This document shows positions 47,090-54,948 of a stretch of 64,000 bases of DNA, piece after piece. The notes under the pieces are model-generated. The model saw only the letters and a program-made list of their open reading frames with translations. It ran no database searches and had not been told where the DNA came from. Every line of letters starts with the position of its first letter. The stretch's first letter is position 1. This stretch comes from Clostridium sp. MD294 (GTDB taxonomy: Bacteria; Bacillota; Clostridia; Lachnospirales; Anaerotignaceae), in the NCBI RefSeq assembly GCF_000364165.2, contig NZ_CP097810.1, positions 124,001 to 188,000 on the forward strand. The letters run 5' to 3'. A program made the position numbers and the translations under genes.

Positions 47090-49531
47090 TTACAAATCTT
47101 GTTCTGCATTAATAATTCTTTGCACTTTTGCACCATCAAAATAATGTTCTAATATCTGTTTATAATCAAATCCTTGTTCTGCCATACCCATAGCACCATA
47201 CTGGCTCATACCTGCACCATGTCCATTACCAGCACCATATATTGTAATACTTTCTAATTCATTCTCTGGTGTTTTCTGTTGTTCTATAGCAATAAAAGCA
47301 CTTGGCAATATGGCATAGTTTATTTTTTCACTACCATCTTTTAACTGCAATATCACATCATTTTCACCTGCTTTTACAGGCTTTAATATATTCCTAATAG
47401 CATACTCTGTTTTAATACGTGCAGTACCATTTTCGCCTGTTACTGTCAAAAACATAGCATTTCCTCCTTCTCCTCTTTGTGAAACAGTAATATCTTTTAT
47501 TTTTCCTAAATTAGAAGGGTCTGCTACTTTCCATGTACCATCTTGTTGCAATACTTCCACCAAATTATGATTAGACTGGTATACTTGTTGTATTCTTGCA
47601 TTAATATCATCAATTACCTCTTTTGGCAATGTTGTTTTCCAGCGAAACCATGGTGAAGCACTGTCATAACTTTGCACTTCCCAATTTTTAAAAAATGCCT
47701 CTGCATTTTCTTGTTTTGTTAAATCTCCTATTTCTTCTGTTAATCCTTGTTTTTTACTAATTAAATACCCTTTATTTTCAGAGGGAAATGTTTTTCCATT
47801 ATCTGCTGCCCAAACTTCTCCCGAATTTGCTGTAACACCCGCTGATGTAGAATAAAAATTCGCATTTACTACTTTATCTCCATATGTTACTCCCATACCT
47901 TCCGTTTCTTCTACAGCTCTATCTGAAATTTGTTGTGTTTGACTGCCATTATACACTTGGCTATTTGTAGAGTCATCTACATGAGCACCATAATCACTAT
48001 AGCGATTAGCAAAAAATTGATTAAAAGCATAACTTCTTGCAGAAACAGCTTGTACTTTTAAAGGTTCTAATCCAAAACTAACAGGCATTTCAAAAGGTAC
48101 TACTCCCTTCAAATAAGTTTCAAAAGGTACTTCATTTATTATTGTAAATCCATCTGCTGTTTTTTCTAACTCTAAAGTTCCCCTATATTGTGGAGAAACA
48201 CCATTTCTTGAAATACTTTTTATTGTAAATTGTCCATCATCTTCTGTTGTAACATACACTCTATTATTTTCAAAAAGTCCCATATCATTCTCTGGTGTCA
48301 ATGTAACTTCTTCTCCTGCTTGAAATGTTTTTATAACATCTCCTCCTTGCAATGTAAAAGGCCTGTCGGCTGTCAATATAATATTTTTTTGATTATAACC
48401 TGTATAACCTGTATTGCTCAAAAGTACTCTAATATTATTTGGAACTGCCTCTCTTGTTATTACAGCTGCTGCGACTTTTCCATCTTTATAATAATAATCT
48501 GCTATATCTGTACCACTAATCAAACGTGTTATAGGTCTTCTTGTTACAACACCATCATTTTCTTCATATATTTTTGCATTTTCTGCCCATTCTAAAACAC
48601 CATGATTTTGCAATTCTATACTACTATTTGTTGCCTTTTTAATTATATCACTTCCACCATTTTCTAATGGTGTGATAGAAACAACACTATCTCCTTCTAT
48701 TTGTATATCTGCTATACCACTTTGTGGCAAATTTTCTATATCTGCATATTCATATAATTTTATGCCATCTCCTGTATCAATTTCCACACCATCTTTTGTA
48801 GTGGTAAAATAAGCATTTTGTATGATTGGACTTTCTTCTAATATTTCTTCTATTGCAACAACTTCTCTATCTTTTTCTAATATTTTTATTTTTTTATTTC
48901 TTAAAGGTTTTAAATCTCTTCCTGTTGCTGTAAATATGCCATCTTCCATTAACAATATTGTACCATTATCTGCTGTATCTAATAAAACTTGCTCTCTAGG
49001 TTGTATACCATAAGAGTATAAACTATCTTCTGCTCTTCTGCCTTTTAATGCTTCTTGAAACAACTCTAACCATAGACTATATGCTACTGCTTTATTTTTA
49101 TTTTCATCATTTATTGTAATTTTTGTTTCATTATCTGGATTTAATCGATTGATTAAAAATTGTGTTTGTTCTAGTGTCACATTTTCTTCTGGTAAAAAGC
49201 TTTCTCCCTCTCCTGAAAGATAGCCAGCTATTACAGCTGCATTAATATAGGGATAATACCAATCTTCCACACTCACATCATTGAATTGAATATTATTTTT
49301 CATTTCTGCTATTTCTTCTGGTGTATAAAATGATAATGCTATCATTTTCGCCATTTCTCCTCTTGTTACAGGGACATCATCTCCAAATCTCCCCACATTT
49401 GCCCCTTCTATTTGCAGTAATGTACCTGTTTTGGGCGACTGCATAGGCTGTTCTCTAGATTGTACATTTTCTCTTTTGCAGCCTCCTAATAAAAGCATAG
49501 CAATACAAAATAAAAGAGTTGTTTTTTTCAT
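47090..49531 (-). CDS. SpoIID/LytB-family lipoprotein with N-terminal SLH-like domain
   Basis: 813 residues from the ATG at 49531, supported by GGAAGGAG; the nine codons upstream have no site. A lipobox LLLGGC gives a lipid-anchored protein. An SLH-like domain (about 45-135) contains VTRGEMAKMIAL and DVSVEDWYYPYINAAVIAGY. A long beta-rich middle is followed by the SpoIID/LytB domain (about 450-800) with the catalytic-type Glu in GVVPFEMPVSFGLEPLKVQA, ARSYA, and GHGAGMSQYGAMGMAEQG near the end. SpoIID enzymes trim peptidoglycan glycans during engulfment. Given the size and SLH part, this may be a vegetative cell-wall enzyme rather than SpoIID itself. Confidence 0.88.
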   Translation of the reverse strand: MKKTTLLFCIAMLLLGGCKRENVQSREQPMQSPKTGTLLQIEGANVGRFGDDVPVTRGEMAKMIALSFYTPEEIAEMKNNIQFNDVSVEDWYYPYINAAVIAGYLSGEGESFLPEENVTLEQTQFLINRLNPDNETKITINDENKNKAVAYSLWLELFQEALKGRRAEDSLYSYGIQPREQVLLDTADNGTILLMEDGIFTATGRDLKPLRNKKIKILEKDREVVAIEEILEESPIIQNAYFTTTKDGVEIDTGDGIKLYEYADIENLPQSGIADIQIEGDSVVSITPLENGGSDIIKKATNSSIELQNHGVLEWAENAKIYEENDGVVTRRPITRLISGTDIADYYYKDGKVAAAVITREAVPNNIRVLLSNTGYTGYNQKNIILTADRPFTLQGGDVIKTFQAGEEVTLTPENDMGLFENNRVYVTTEDDGQFTIKSISRNGVSPQYRGTLELEKTADGFTIINEVPFETYLKGVVPFEMPVSFGLEPLKVQAVSARSYAFNQFFANRYSDYGAHVDDSTNSQVYNGSQTQQISDRAVEETEGMGVTYGDKVVNANFYSTSAGVTANSGEVWAADNGKTFPSENKGYLISKKQGLTEEIGDLTKQENAEAFFKNWEVQSYDSASPWFRWKTTLPKEVIDDINARIQQVYQSNHNLVEVLQQDGTWKVADPSNLGKIKDITVSQRGEGGNAMFLTVTGENGTARIKTEYAIRNILKPVKAGENDVILQLKDGSEKINYAILPSAFIAIEQQKTPENELESITIYGAGNGHGAGMSQYGAMGMAEQGFDYKQILEHYFDGAKVQRIINAEQDL

Positions 49532-49614
49532 GTTTTTATTCTCCTTCCTCTTTTGCAAAGACTTGTACCATTTTTATCATTTTATTCCAAAAGAATAAAT
49601 TTATTCCTAATAAA

Positions 49615-49641
49615 AAAGACCTTTCTATATGAAAGGTCTTT
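49615..49641 (-). terminator. Terminator after the XRE gene at 49649
   Basis: Perfect stem AAAGACCTTTC/GAAAGGTCTTT, loop TATAT, with A/T runs both sides. Confidence 0.8.
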
Positions 49642-49648
49642 TTATACT

Positions 49649-50146
49649 TCATATTTGTGACATTACAGCATCTCTAATCAAGTCATTTCTTATAAAATAG
49701 TAAAATCTTTCTGAAAATTCTACACAACACTTTTTTTCTACGGATTGCATTATATTTTTCATGGCTTCTTTATCATTATGCAAGTTATTTTTCTGTATTT
49801 CATCTGAATAATTCTTTTTTAATGTTTGATATACAAACCATATAATCAATCTATCCATAGCTACCAAATTTATATCATTTTGTATTGCTGTTTTTAATAT
49901 CTTTTTTTCTATCATTTTATATGGTGTCATTTCATAACGAATATCAGAAACTCCTAACAAATAATCTATAGAAGTATCAAGAACATCGGCTATTTTAATT
50001 AAATCTTCAAATTTAGGTCTATTTATTCCTCTTTCATAATTAGCGATTGTTGTATAACCATAATTTAAACGCCTTGCAAGTGCTTTTTGTGTAAATCCTT
50101 TTTCTTTTCTTAATTCTTTTAATCTTTCGCTAAATTTCATTAACAT
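49649..50146 (-). CDS. XRE-family regulator, paralogue of 44703-45215
   Basis: 165 residues. HTH: LRKEKGFTQKALARRLNYGY, then SIDYLLGVSDIRYEMTPYKM. The C-terminal VEFSERFYYFIRNDLIRDAV matches the same region of the XRE at 44703. Two in-frame ATGs (50146, 50140) follow AAGGGGGA; either could be used. Divergent from the twin XRE genes at 50380 and 50629. The 230-base gap between shows only AT-rich sequence. Confidence 0.87.
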   Translation of the reverse strand: MLMKFSERLKELRKEKGFTQKALARRLNYGYTTIANYERGINRPKFEDLIKIADVLDTSIDYLLGVSDIRYEMTPYKMIEKKILKTAIQNDINLVAMDRLIIWFVYQTLKKNYSDEIQKNNLHNDKEAMKNIMQSVEKKCCVEFSERFYYFIRNDLIRDAVMSQI

Positions 50147-50379
50147 TAAAATCCCCCTTATATATATTTATAAATAGTTACAATTTGCTTTTAACACTGT
50201 ACAAATATTATTTTTAATGTATTATTATATTTATGAGATTTTAGTAAGTGCAACACAAAATATATTTATTGTTTTCAATACGTAAGATATTTATCTATAT
50301 ATTACATATATAATAATATATATAGTATATTATTCACCTCTTAAAGTCAATCATATAAAATAAAAAAGAGGTGAATTAC

Positions 50380-50613
50380 ATGGATAAATATGACAGTAGA
50401 TATATTCAAATTGGATTAAAAATTGCATACTATCGCAAAAAGAATGGTTTTACTCAAGAACAGCTAGCTGAAAAAATAGATTTGAGTGTTGGCTATTTAT
50501 CTCAAATTGAAACACCAAGTGTTGCTCAACCAATCTCATTAAAAACATTATTTACTATAGCGGATATTTTTCATGTTCCGCCATCTAAATTTTTAGAATT
50601 TGATGATGATTGA
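50380..50613 (+). CDS. Small XRE regulator, twin copy 1
   Basis: 77 residues, essentially one HTH_3 domain: LKIAYYRKKNGFTQEQLAEK followed by LSQIETPSV and KFLEFDDD. I start at the ATG at 50380, 6 bases after GAGGTG; three more upstream codons start at a GTG inside that site. About 80 % identical to the next gene. Confidence 0.88.
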   Translation: MDKYDSRYIQIGLKIAYYRKKNGFTQEQLAEKIDLSVGYLSQIETPSVAQPISLKTLFTIADIFHVPPSKFLEFDDD

Positions 50614-50628
50614 TAGGAGGAAAATTGT

Positions 50629-50862
50629 ATGGATAAATATGACAATAGGTATATTCAAATTGGGCTAAAAATTGCATATTATCGTAAAAAGAATGATATT
50701 ACTTTGGAAGAATTAGCTGAAAAAATAAATCTAAGTGTTAATTCTTTATCTCAAATTGAAACACCAAATGTTGTCCAACCAATTTCATTAAAAACATTAT
50801 TTACTATTGCAGATGTTTTTCACATTTCACCAGCCAAATTTTTAGAATTTGATGATAAATAA
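50629..50862 (+). CDS. Small XRE regulator, twin copy 2
   Basis: 77 residues, same length and about 80 % identical to the preceding gene, 15 bases downstream with its own TAGGAGG. The recognition-helix area differs (NLSVNSLSQIE against DLSVGYLSQIE), so DNA targets may have diverged. Confidence 0.88.
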   Translation: MDKYDNRYIQIGLKIAYYRKKNDITLEELAEKINLSVNSLSQIETPNVVQPISLKTLFTIADVFHISPAKFLEFDDK

Positions 50863-50880
50863 ACATTTTTACTAAGAACA

Positions 50881-50916
50881 AAAAAATACTCTATTATCTA
50901 AAAAGATAATAGAGTA
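50881..50916. terminator. Terminator for the 6S-like RNA (minus) and the twin XRE genes (plus)
   Basis: Perfect 13-bp stem TACTCTATTATCT/AGATAATAGAGTA with an AAAA loop. The A run at 50881-50886 gives a T run on the minus strand. Confidence 0.8.
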
Positions 50917-50925
50917 CAAAATTTT

Positions 50926-51112
50926 AATCCCAAAATGCCGGTTCCCACCTCTTGACACCTAGCCTACGCCAGGTGGGCAACCGCAGCAAAGACTCTGCCT
51001 TCCTCTGCCCAAAGGGAATTATGTTGAGGCCTGGCATATCTTTTGCATATAGGAATCCCGTTTAAGTCATGTAGGTTCAAATACGGCAGGAGTGTCGAAC
51101 ACTTCAGGAATT
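50926..51112 (-). ncRNA. ssrS: Structured RNA, probably 6S RNA
   Basis: A 187-base GC-richer island with no frame. On the minus strand the ends pair (AATTCC with GGGATT, then TGCCG with CGGCA). Inside are a small hairpin AAGTGTTCGACACTT, a stem of CCTATATGC/GATATGCC, and a 3' domain pairing GCGGTT-GCCCACCT with AGGTGGG-AACCG. TTTGAACCTACA and GCAGAGTC stretches recall clostridial 6S RNAs as I remember them. 6S RNA mimics an open promoter and sequesters housekeeping RNA polymerase. SRP RNA, tmRNA and RNase P signatures are missing. It has its own promoter and terminator. Confidence 0.65.
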
Positions 51113-51147
51113 TAAAATATATTGTAGTTATTTGTTTTACAGTATAT

Positions 51148-51176
51148 ATTATAGTATGTTTTTTTCAATATGACAA
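51148..51176 (-). promoter_or_regulatory. Sigma-A promoter of the 6S-like RNA
   Basis: On the minus strand TTGTCA (51176-51171), 17 bases, TATAAT (51153-51148). Predicted start near 51141, about 29 bases before the folded core, which implies a processed 5' end. Confidence 0.75.
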
Positions 51177-51196
51177 TACCTAAGTGATATAAAATT

Positions 51197-51673
51197 TTAT
51201 TTTTCTTTTTGTAATATTGCTGAAAGAATAAATATGGTTGCTCCTAATGCCACAAAAACATCTGCTACATTAAATATTGGCGTACTTTTTTGAATTATTT
51301 TATTCATAAAAACATTTTTATATTTTTTTTGATTATTAATATAAATAAAATCTGTTACTTCTCCATATTTTACCCTTTCTATAAAATTTCCTAATCCTCC
51401 ACCTAATAATAAACTACAAGCAATGCTATTGATTTTATTACTTTTACCTATCTGAAAAGCACAATAAATCATACTAATTACAGAAACACATTTTATTGCT
51501 TTTATATGACCTTCAAAACTATTATATGCTGCACCTTTATTTTTTATGTGCCAGAAATAAAGCCGTTTTTTTACAATTTCTTTTTTCTCTCCCACTTTTA
51601 TATTTTTGCATACCATTTTTTTCGTTAAATTATCTACTATCGTTATTAATGCTACTATAATAAAATAGTCCAT
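51197..51673 (-). CDS. Second, divergent signal peptidase II-like protein
   Basis: 158 residues, LspA family. Catalytic aspartates are kept in GEVTDFI and FNVADVFVALG, and NKGAAYN matches the usual NRGAAF. The N-terminal motif reads VDNLTKK and GNxIDR reads GNFIERVKYG. It is Lys-rich and less hydrophobic than the copy at 29597-30094. Extra LspA copies sometimes serve particular lipoproteins or confer globomycin-type resistance; nothing here decides. Stand-alone between the RNA gene and fba. Confidence 0.87.
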   Translation of the reverse strand: MDYFIIVALITIVDNLTKKMVCKNIKVGEKKEIVKKRLYFWHIKNKGAAYNSFEGHIKAIKCVSVISMIYCAFQIGKSNKINSIACSLLLGGGLGNFIERVKYGEVTDFIYINNQKKYKNVFMNKIIQKSTPIFNVADVFVALGATIFILSAILQKEK

Positions 51674-51729
51674 GCTTCATCTCCTCCTGTTAAAGTATAT
51701 CATATTTTTATAAAAAATGCTAAAAACTC

Positions 51730-51758
51730 TTGTCACAAACAAAATGCTGTATTATAAT
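51730..51758 (+). promoter_or_regulatory. Sigma-A promoter of fba
   Basis: TTGTCA (51730-51735), 17 bases, TATAAT (51753-51758), about 55 bases before the start codon and its AGAGAGGTG site. Confidence 0.85.
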
Positions 51759-51814
51759 TTAGTAGAAGGTATTTTATTCAAAATTTTTTAAATAAAAAGA
51801 GAGAGGTGTTTTAA

Positions 51815-52762
51815 ATGGCTTTAGTTACAACAAAAAAAATGTTTGAAAAGGCTTTTGAGGGACATTATGCAGTAGGTGCATTCAACATCAACAATATGGA
51901 AATTATACAAGGTGTTGTAAATGCTGCAAAAGCACAAAATTCTGCTGTTATATTGCAGGTTTCCAAAAGTGCTTTAAAATATGCTGGTCCTCTTTACTTA
52001 AAAGCAATGGTTGATGCTGCCGTACAAGAAACAGGCATTGATATTGCTTTACATTTAGACCATGGCCCAGACATCGAAACAGTAAAAGAATGTATCGCAG
52101 CTGGATTTACATCTGTTATGTTTGACGGTTCTCACTATGATTATGAAGAAAATGTAGCAAAAACAAAAGAAGTTGTTGACTTTGCTCATTCTCATGGTGT
52201 TGTAGTAGAGGCTGAATTAGGTAAATTAGCTGGTGTAGAAGACGATGTAAAAGTTGATGCTGCTAATGCAACATACACAGACCCAGACCAAGCTGTTGAT
52301 TTTGTAAAACGTACTGGTGTTGACTCTCTTGCTATTGCAATTGGTACAAGTCATGGTGCTTATAAATTTGCTGGAGAAGCAAAATTAGATTTTGACCGTT
52401 TAGACACTATCACAGAAAAATTAGAAGCAGCTGGTATACACAATTTCCCTATTGTACTCCATGGTGCATCTGCTGTTGACGAGTCTTCTGTTGAAACTTG
52501 TAACAAATACGGCGGAAAAATTGCCGGTGCAAAAGGCGTTCCTAATGAAATGCTTCGTAAAGCAGCTTCTAAAGCAGTTTGCAAAATTAACATGGATACT
52601 GATTTAAGACTTGCTATGACAGCAGCTATTAGAAAGAGCTTCGGCGAAAAACCAGAAGCATTTGACCCAAGAGGTTACTGTGGTGATGCAAGAAAATTAA
52701 TTCAAGAATTGGTTGAAATGAAAATCAAAGACGTACTCGGTGCTACTGACTCTATGAAATAA
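51815..52762 (+). CDS. fba: Class II fructose-1,6-bisphosphate aldolase
   Basis: 315 residues. Zinc enzyme of glycolysis splitting FBP to DHAP and GAP. Zinc His and Asp in ALHLDHGPD (about 78-86), VEAELGKLAG, SHGAYK and VLHGASAVDES are present. The gene uses noticeably more C-ending codons than its neighbours (for example AAC, TTC, GGC), consistent with high expression. Own promoter and terminator. Confidence 0.97.
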   Translation: MALVTTKKMFEKAFEGHYAVGAFNINNMEIIQGVVNAAKAQNSAVILQVSKSALKYAGPLYLKAMVDAAVQETGIDIALHLDHGPDIETVKECIAAGFTSVMFDGSHYDYEENVAKTKEVVDFAHSHGVVVEAELGKLAGVEDDVKVDAANATYTDPDQAVDFVKRTGVDSLAIAIGTSHGAYKFAGEAKLDFDRLDTITEKLEAAGIHNFPIVLHGASAVDESSVETCNKYGGKIAGAKGVPNEMLRKAASKAVCKINMDTDLRLAMTAAIRKSFGEKPEAFDPRGYCGDARKLIQELVEMKIKDVLGATDSMK

Positions 52763-52777
52763 TTTTTTATAATAATA

Positions 52778-52807
52778 AAAACCCTGTGAATTTGTTCATA
52801 GGGTTTT
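52778..52807 (+). terminator. Terminator of fba
   Basis: A 13-bp stem AAAACCCTGTGAA/TTCATAGGGTTTT with one G-T pair and a TTTG loop. Confidence 0.8.
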
Positions 52808-52822
52808 CTATTTTGAAAGGAT

Positions 52823-53710
52823 ATGATATTTTTGTACGAATTAGTTCAAGTAGCAGAACATACCTATTATATAGAATGTCCTGCAAAAATAGGCGTTTAT
52901 GAAGATACAGACGGTGTTTATATTATTGATAGCGGAAATGATAAAGATGCAGGCAGAAAAATCAAAAAAATATTAGAGGAAAAAAACTGGAATTTAAAAG
53001 CAATATTAAACACACATTCTAATGCAGACCATATTGGAGGCAACCAATTTTTACAAAAACGTTTTCATTGTACCATCTATTCTACACCTATGGAAAATAT
53101 AGTAACAGAAAATACTATACTAGAGCCTTCTTTTCTTTATGGCGGTTATCCTTTTGCTGCTTTACGTCATAAATTTCTTATGGCACAGCCAAGTCAAACA
53201 CAAAATATTAAAAATGCTTGTTTACCTGAAGGTTTTGAAATACTCTATTTACCTGGACATTTTTGGGATATGATTGGCTTTAAAACACCTGACGACATTT
53301 ATTTTTTAGCAGATTGTGTTTCTAGTGAAGCAATATTAAATAAATATCATATTTCATTTATATATGATGTTAGAAAATATTTGGAAACATTAGATTATAT
53401 TAGCACATTACAAGGAAAACTGTATATACCTGCTCATACAGAAACTACAGAAAATATTGCTGCACTTGCAGAAATAAATAGAAAAAAAATTTATGAAATT
53501 ATAGAACTCTTGCTATCACTTTGTAAAACACCTTCTACAGCAGAAGAATTGCTCAAAAAAGTATTTGACCATTATAAATTAGTAATGGACGCAAGCCAGT
53601 ATGTTCTGGTAGGTAGTACTATACGTTCCTATTTGTCTTATTTAATAGACGAACAAAAATTAACAACAGAAATTGTTGATAATAGATTTTTGTTCCATAC
53701 CATAGAATAA
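52823..53710 (+). CDS. MBL-fold metallo-hydrolase
   Basis: 295 residues. Metallo-beta-lactamase fold with ILNTHSNADHIGGN (about 60-73), LPGHFWDMIG, the Asp in YFLADCVSS and PAHTE. The usual HxHxDH reads HSNADH, so one zinc ligand is Asn; I believe this is normal for this clostridial subgroup. A C-terminal helical part of about 90 residues follows. Substrate unknown. The ATG at 52823 is only 3 bases after AAAGGA; a TTG three codons later is an alternative. Confidence 0.88.
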   Translation: MIFLYELVQVAEHTYYIECPAKIGVYEDTDGVYIIDSGNDKDAGRKIKKILEEKNWNLKAILNTHSNADHIGGNQFLQKRFHCTIYSTPMENIVTENTILEPSFLYGGYPFAALRHKFLMAQPSQTQNIKNACLPEGFEILYLPGHFWDMIGFKTPDDIYFLADCVSSEAILNKYHISFIYDVRKYLETLDYISTLQGKLYIPAHTETTENIAALAEINRKKIYEIIELLLSLCKTPSTAEELLKKVFDHYKLVMDASQYVLVGSTIRSYLSYLIDEQKLTTEIVDNRFLFHTIE

Positions 53711-53725
53711 ATTTATATTTTGTCT

Positions 53726-53759
53726 GGGGAAACTTTTCATAAGTGAAAAAAGTTTCCCC
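53726..53759 (+). terminator. Terminator with GGGGAAACTTTTCA stem
   Basis: A long stem GGGGAAACTTTTCA pairing with TGAAAAAAGTTTCCCC, then TTAT. Same core as the hairpins at 19019 and 54684. Confidence 0.8.
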
Positions 53760-53773
53760 TTATACTATTCAAT

Positions 53774-53980
53774 TTAGTTATTTTTCAACCATTTTATATA
53801 ATTGCTTTCGCTTCCATTCCAATAACAATAAATACATTTTCCATTTTCAAAAATGTGCTTACAATTTGTATAACCATATAAATAATGTGCACATTCAGGA
53901 CATAAATTTATCATATGAGAACTTTCTTTTAAAAATTCACTTCCACATTCGTCACAAATTGCTAGCTCTTTTTTGTCCAT
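53774..53980 (-). CDS. Small zinc-ribbon protein
   Basis: 68 residues with CDECG, CPEC and later C-x6-H plus CIYCYW, enough for two zinc sites. The last residues are aromatic (NYIKWLKNN). No known name. A GAAAGG site lies upstream of the ATG. It follows the gene at 53995 by 14 bases, likely one transcript. Confidence 0.75.
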   Translation of the reverse strand: MDKKELAICDECGSEFLKESSHMINLCPECAHYLYGYTNCKHIFENGKCIYCYWNGSESNYIKWLKNN

Positions 53981-53994
53981 AAAACCATACCTTT

Positions 53995-54285
53995 CTATTC
54001 ATTAAATGCTGGAGAATAAAAAACAGAATAAACATCTATCATCATTAAACTACCTAATTGATAGCCATATATAAATTCCTCTGTTCTGATAATACCTCGT
54101 AAGTCACTTGTTATATTATTATACTCATCAAATAATTTTTGCCCTTCATCATCTAATTTTTCTATTATCATTTTTTCTAATTCTTCTAACCTTTCATATA
54201 TTTTTAAATGCTCTTTGCTATATTCATAGCTTCTCGAATTAACTTTTATTTCGTCTTGTGAAAATAATTCTAATATAGTTTTCAT
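53995..54285 (-). CDS. Small helical protein, DUF6809-like
   Basis: 96 residues. Two predicted helices with KIYERLEELEKMIIEKLDDE, then TEEFIYGYQLGSLMMIDVY at about 67-85. The FIYGYxLGxxMM pattern recalls a family I remember as DUF6809, which is common near Lachnospiraceae accessory genes. Function unknown. Confidence 0.72.
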   Translation of the reverse strand: MKTILELFSQDEIKVNSRSYEYSKEHLKIYERLEELEKMIIEKLDDEGQKLFDEYNNITSDLRGIIRTEEFIYGYQLGSLMMIDVYSVFYSPAFNE

Positions 54286-54435
54286 AATAATATTCCTTTC
54301 AAAAATATATTTTATCTATTTTTTATTATAACTCATTCAATAAATAGTGTCATTATACGAACACTATTATTAAATCAATTTTACAAGGATAATTAATAAA
54401 ATGCAAGTATTATTTTGAAAAAAGTAGGAATAAAA

Positions 54436-54648
54436 ATGATAAAATATGACCGTTTATGGATAACTATGAAAGAAAAAGGAATTACACAATATGACCTTTA
54501 TACAAAACACAATATAAATCGTTCTCAATTAGATAGATTACGCCATAATAAAAATATAGAAGTGAACACAATAGACAGACTTTGTAACATTCTACATTGT
54601 AATGTTGAAGATATTATGGAACATTTTGAAGATGATAATATTTTTTAA
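54436..54648 (+). CDS. Small Cro/C1-type HTH protein
   Basis: 70 residues from the ATG at 54436 (AGGA 6 bases upstream; the seven extra codons start at a TTG without a site). HTH: MKEKGITQYDLYTKHNINRS then TIDRLCNILHCNVEDIME. Divergent from the 53995 gene, which it may control. Confidence 0.82.
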   Translation: MIKYDRLWITMKEKGITQYDLYTKHNINRSQLDRLRHNKNIEVNTIDRLCNILHCNVEDIMEHFEDDNIF

Positions 54649-54948
54649 TAAATTTTATATATTTTTTAAACCTATTAAAAAAAGAAAAACTTTTTTTCAC
54701 TTGTGAAAAGTTTCTTTATCGCTTCCTTCCTCTCCTTCAAAAGCACATTTGGAGTAAAAAATCTTGAAAGCTCTGCTTTCAAACTTTCGCAAGCTTTTTA
54801 AAATTTTAATGGAAAACACTAATAAATCTACTCATTCTAGACATTCCTTTTTTTCTCTTTTATATTTTTACTTTTATAAATTCTATATTTCTTATAATCA
54901 TTGCAATGATAGTACTTTTTTTATATAATAACAATAAGAGGTGAAACA
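54649..54948. other. Intergenic region with two hairpins before the rpn gene
   Basis: A terminator-like hairpin GAAAAAC...GTGAAAAGTTTC lies at 54684-54714 and a second stem TTGAAAGC/GCTTTCAA at 54764-54782. Both resemble the hairpin family seen elsewhere, as if a repeat element had decayed here. The rpn promoter lies at 54901-54929. No gene seen. Confidence 0.55.
54901..54929 (+). promoter_or_regulatory. Promoter of the rpn-family gene
   Basis: TTGCAA (54901-54906), 17 bases, TATAAT (54924-54929). The leader would be only about 13 bases and hold AGAGGTGA. Confidence 0.6.

Noticed and set aside
50926..51112. SRP RNA or tmRNA as identity of the structured RNA
   Set aside because: No GGAAG-type SRP apical loop and no tmRNA tag frame or tRNA-like ends; 6S fits better.
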